Below are positions 6,831 to 8,451 of a DNA stretch of 8,451 bases, piece by piece. Location of the stretch: positions 1 to 8,451 of the forward strand of contig CAJUED010000089.1 of assembly GCA_910585075.1 (NCBI GenBank), read 5' to 3'. A program made the translations under genes and the position numbers. Each line of letters starts with the position of its first letter. The first letter of the stretch is position 1. A model generated the notes under the pieces. The model was not told where the DNA came from. It did no database searches and saw only the letters and a program-made list of their open reading frames with translations. This stretch comes from an uncultured Lachnospiraceae bacterium. Lineage in GTDB: Bacteria > Bacillota > Clostridia > Lachnospirales > Lachnospiraceae.

Positions 6831-6832
6831 TC
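6712..6832. repeat. 121-bp imperfect inverted repeat built of three motif blocks
   Basis: The left arm reads, in order, GATTCGAGCGGC (6712-6723), AAAAAGGTAG (6724-6733) and CACTATATAT (6749-6758). The right arm carries the same three blocks inverted: ACTATATATAGTG (6783-6795), CTACCTTTTT (6803-6812) and GTCGCTCGAATC (6821-6832). The blocks are nearly exact between arms but spacer lengths differ: A-B is contiguous on the left and has about 8 extra bases on the right, and B-C is 15 versus 7. ACTATATATAGT is itself a perfect 12-bp palindrome. No clear target-site duplication flanks it. It could be a MITE or collapsed mobile-element end, a recombination site, or a multi-site operator. Confidence 0.6.
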
Positions 6833-6936
6833 ATTTCATCATCAACAATAAAACAAACTGGGACATACTCTGCTTCATACGGCTCCCCGAACAGGAGGCA
6901 CAGCCACCGCCTGTCAGCCTCCCGTATCGTTTTCAT
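6784..6936 (-). pseudogene. Small ORF remnant (MKTIREADRRWLCLLF...), 50 residues
   Basis: The ATG at 6936 lies one base beyond the stop of the preceding small frame (TGAcATG), and CAGGA sits about 9 bases upstream. The product has a basic start, a Trp/Leu/Cys-rich core (RRWLCLLFGEPYEAEYVPVC), and an acidic turn FIVDDEM. Its last residues are read from the right arm of the inverted repeat, and its TAG stop is inside the ACTATATATAGT palindrome. The frame also extends upstream to an ATG at 6966. The sequence looks like a piece of an accessory-element protein. It may have been one gene with the frame at 7063-6938, separated by a frameshift. No family recognised. Confidence 0.35.
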
Positions 6937-6937
6937 G

Positions 6938-7063
6938 TCAGCCATTTCCTGACTGACCTTCCCCATTCCGCTCTAAGGAAACGGCTTCATCCTCCAGTAC
7001 GATAACCCCCGCCGCTTCAAGCCCGATTTTAAGGTCACTATATTGGGAACAGGCCGCTTCCAT
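6938..7063 (-). pseudogene. Small ORF remnant (MEAACSQYSDLKIG...), 41 residues
   Basis: Forty-one codons starting MEAACSQYSDLKIGLEAAGV and continuing IVLEDEAVSLERN, then a low-quality tail GEGQSGNG before TGA at 6940. The first 33 residues have a convincing amphipathic, coding-like pattern and the DNA is visibly GC-richer than the flanking regulator genes. No Shine-Dalgarno is present, because the ATG follows directly on the terminator of the kinase gene. The tail becomes sensible again only in another frame (QEMADMKTIREADRRW), which suggests a single gene split by a frameshift near 6960-6970. Function unknown. Confidence 0.35.
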
Positions 7064-7070
7064 TAAGATT

Positions 7071-7099
7071 AAAAAAGGCGGCATAAGGCCACGTTTTTT
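7071..7099 (-). terminator. Rho-independent terminator after the HAMP kinase
   Basis: Nine bases beyond the kinase stop, AAAAAACGTGGC and GCCGCCTTTTTT form a stem with one mismatch and one G-U pair around a 5-base loop, ending in six U residues. The matching A-run on the other side would let it act on both strands. It shows that the kinase transcript ends here and does not run into the remnant region. Confidence 0.75.
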
Positions 7100-7108
7100 A
7101 ACTGCCCG

Positions 7109-8451
7109 TCAGTACGGGATTTGTATTGTAACTTTTGCACCGCCTACAACAGCAGAATTTTCTAAAATGATTTTGCCATTGTGCTTTTTGGCTATGGAAG
7201 CAGCCACATACAGACCAATACCATAATGAGATTTTGAATTCCGGCTGTCATCCCCCATATAGAATTCTTCTGTTGCATGTTTTAAAGATTCGTCAGAAAA
7301 TCCTTTTCCGGTATCTGTAATTAGAAAAGAAAGCTCGTTGCCATGTTCCTCTACTTCAAAGGTAATCTCTCCACCCTGCGGAGTGTGTTCTACTGCATTG
7401 GAAAGCACGTTGGTGAACATCCTTATAAGCAAATTGTGATCTGCAGTAATATAAGAAGGATGATGTCCACAATCCCAATGCAGTAGAATATTTTTCACAG
7501 CACATAAACCATCAATTCGCTTCTTAAGCTCCTGCAGTAAAGAATCCATATTGACCTTTTTCATACAAGGTTTATAGCTGTCCCAAGATTTTGCAGCTTC
7601 AATCAATGCCTGCACATACTCCTGCATCTGTAAGGAGCTGTTCTCAATGTATTCCGCACACTCTCGCTGTTCTGTTGAACGGGAAGTGTCAAAAAGCAGC
7701 TCTGCATTTCCCCTGATAATGGTAAGCGGTGTTTTCAGATCGTGTGCCAGGGCAGAAAGCTGCTCCTGTCTCATTTTATCGTCATACCACTGCCTCTCAA
7801 GGGACTGCCGCAGCGCAAGCCTCATATGGTCAAGCGCATCCAATGCCTGATCCACCTCAAAAAGTCTGCTTTTTTGAATTTCAAATTCCAAATCCTGATC
7901 CTCTATTTTGTGGACGACAGCCAGCAGTTTGTCAATCTTTTTCCCAAGATATTTCCCAAATATAAAAGATATTACAATCAGAGAGAGCAGAATTTCCAAC
8001 AGGATAGTGACGATCAAAAGCCAGTCGGCAGACGGAAATATACTTCTTAATGCCGCATTTCCAAATTGGGCCGTCATGCGGTATCTCAAAATCAGGATTT
8101 CTTCTTCTCTCTCAATGACAGAATAAAGATACGCACCGTCTCTGGTCCTGCCCCCTTCCATGCAGGTATTCCATATGGCGGTGCTATACTCCCAGCCAAT
8201 GGAGCCGCCTGCGTACTGCCCGTCTTTTGTGAATATGACATATTCGCATGGATACGGTATATCAGATTCTTCGACCTGCCGGACAGACCGCAGATTATCT
8301 TTTTCCATTTCTATTGCGGTACTTATGCTGGTCAGCGGATATATGGCCCCTATGCTCACGCAAAAAAGATAAGCCCCCACATTAACCGCAAGCACCATAA
8401 AAACCGCAAGCGCAAGGCACAGTGCATACCGCATGAATACGGAACGCAGTT
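7109..8451 (-). CDS. HAMP/HisKA sensor histidine kinase, 5'-partial
   Basis: A membrane sensor kinase of the class that pairs with OmpR-type regulators. Numbered from ATG 8434 (441 residues): a membrane segment at about 5-32, an extracellular sensor loop at about 33-135, a second segment at 138-160, and a HAMP region at about 161-215. The H-box LSALAHDLKTPLTII follows with His231, then N-box NVLSNAVEHTP (342-352), G1 DTGKGFS (374-380) and G2 YGIGLYVA (404-411). All catalytic motifs are intact. The frame stays open from ATG 8434 to the window edge (LRSVF precedes the Met) and no Shine-Dalgarno stands before that ATG, so the true start is probably outside. Its cognate regulator gene is expected upstream, beyond the window. 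The general architecture resembles kinases controlling lantibiotic or antimicrobial-resistance transporters, but no target is in view. Confidence 0.9.
   Translation of the reverse strand, partial: LRSVFMRYALCLALAVFMVLAVNVGAYLFCVSIGAIYPLTSISTAIEMEKDNLRSVRQVEESDIPYPCEYVIFTKDGQYAGGSIGWEYSTAIWNTCMEGGRTRDGAYLYSVIEREEEILILRYRMTAQFGNAALRSIFPSADWLLIVTILLEILLSLIVISFIFGKYLGKKIDKLLAVVHKIEDQDLEFEIQKSRLFEVDQALDALDHMRLALRQSLERQWYDDKMRQEQLSALAHDLKTPLTIIRGNAELLFDTSRSTEQRECAEYIENSSLQMQEYVQALIEAAKSWDSYKPCMKKVNMDSLLQELKKRIDGLCAVKNILLHWDCGHHPSYITADHNLLIRMFTNVLSNAVEHTPQGGEITFEVEEHGNELSFLITDTGKGFSDESLKHATEEFYMGDDSRNSKSHYGIGLYVAASIAKKHNGKIILENSAVVGGAKVTIQIPY

Overview
The window suggests a low-to-moderate GC, Gram-positive member of the Firmicutes. 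It most resembles gut Clostridia of the Lachnospiraceae type. The basis is the AGGAGG-type ribosome binding sites, a near-consensus sigma-A promoter, U-rich hairpin terminators, a lipobox protein, an agr-type LytTR/GHKL two-component pair, and a BcrA/LanF-like ABC ATPase with several small permeases. The species assignment is an inference. Every convincing gene lies on the minus strand, so the locus reads from right to left.

Reading in the direction of transcription: (1) 8451-7109 is a HAMP/HisKA sensor kinase whose N-terminus runs off the window, closed by a hairpin terminator (7071-7099). (2) 7063-6594 is a stretch of about 470 bases holding only short, overlapping or frameshifted coding remnants. 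It also contains a 121-bp imperfect inverted repeat (6712-6832), and looks like debris of a mobile element. (3) A terminator (6528-6566) abuts a strong promoter (6497-6525) driving a LytTR response regulator (6466-5738) and an overlapping GHKL sensor kinase (5748-4486). This pair is closed by a long-stem terminator (4447-4480). (4) A separate promoter region (about 4352-4430), with a perfect 15-bp dyad next to a -10 element, precedes a tightly packed five-gene operon. The genes are a lipoprotein (4289-3096), three different small integral membrane proteins (3094-2336, 2343-1504, 1504-875), and an ABC ATPase (854-222). (5) The left edge (194-12) holds a 60-codon zinc-knuckle-like reading frame broken by one in-frame TAG.

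Proposed working model (inference): the GHKL kinase senses an extracellular, probably peptide-like, signal. The LytTR regulator then switches on the lipoprotein-ABC operon, which would export or expel a membrane-active compound, as bacitracin/lantibiotic immunity transporters do. Its unusual features are three unlike permeases for one ATPase, a surface lipoprotein as first gene, and agr-type regulators rather than the usual OmpR-type pair. No AgrB, AgrD or bacteriocin precursor gene was found in the window, so neither signal nor substrate can be named.
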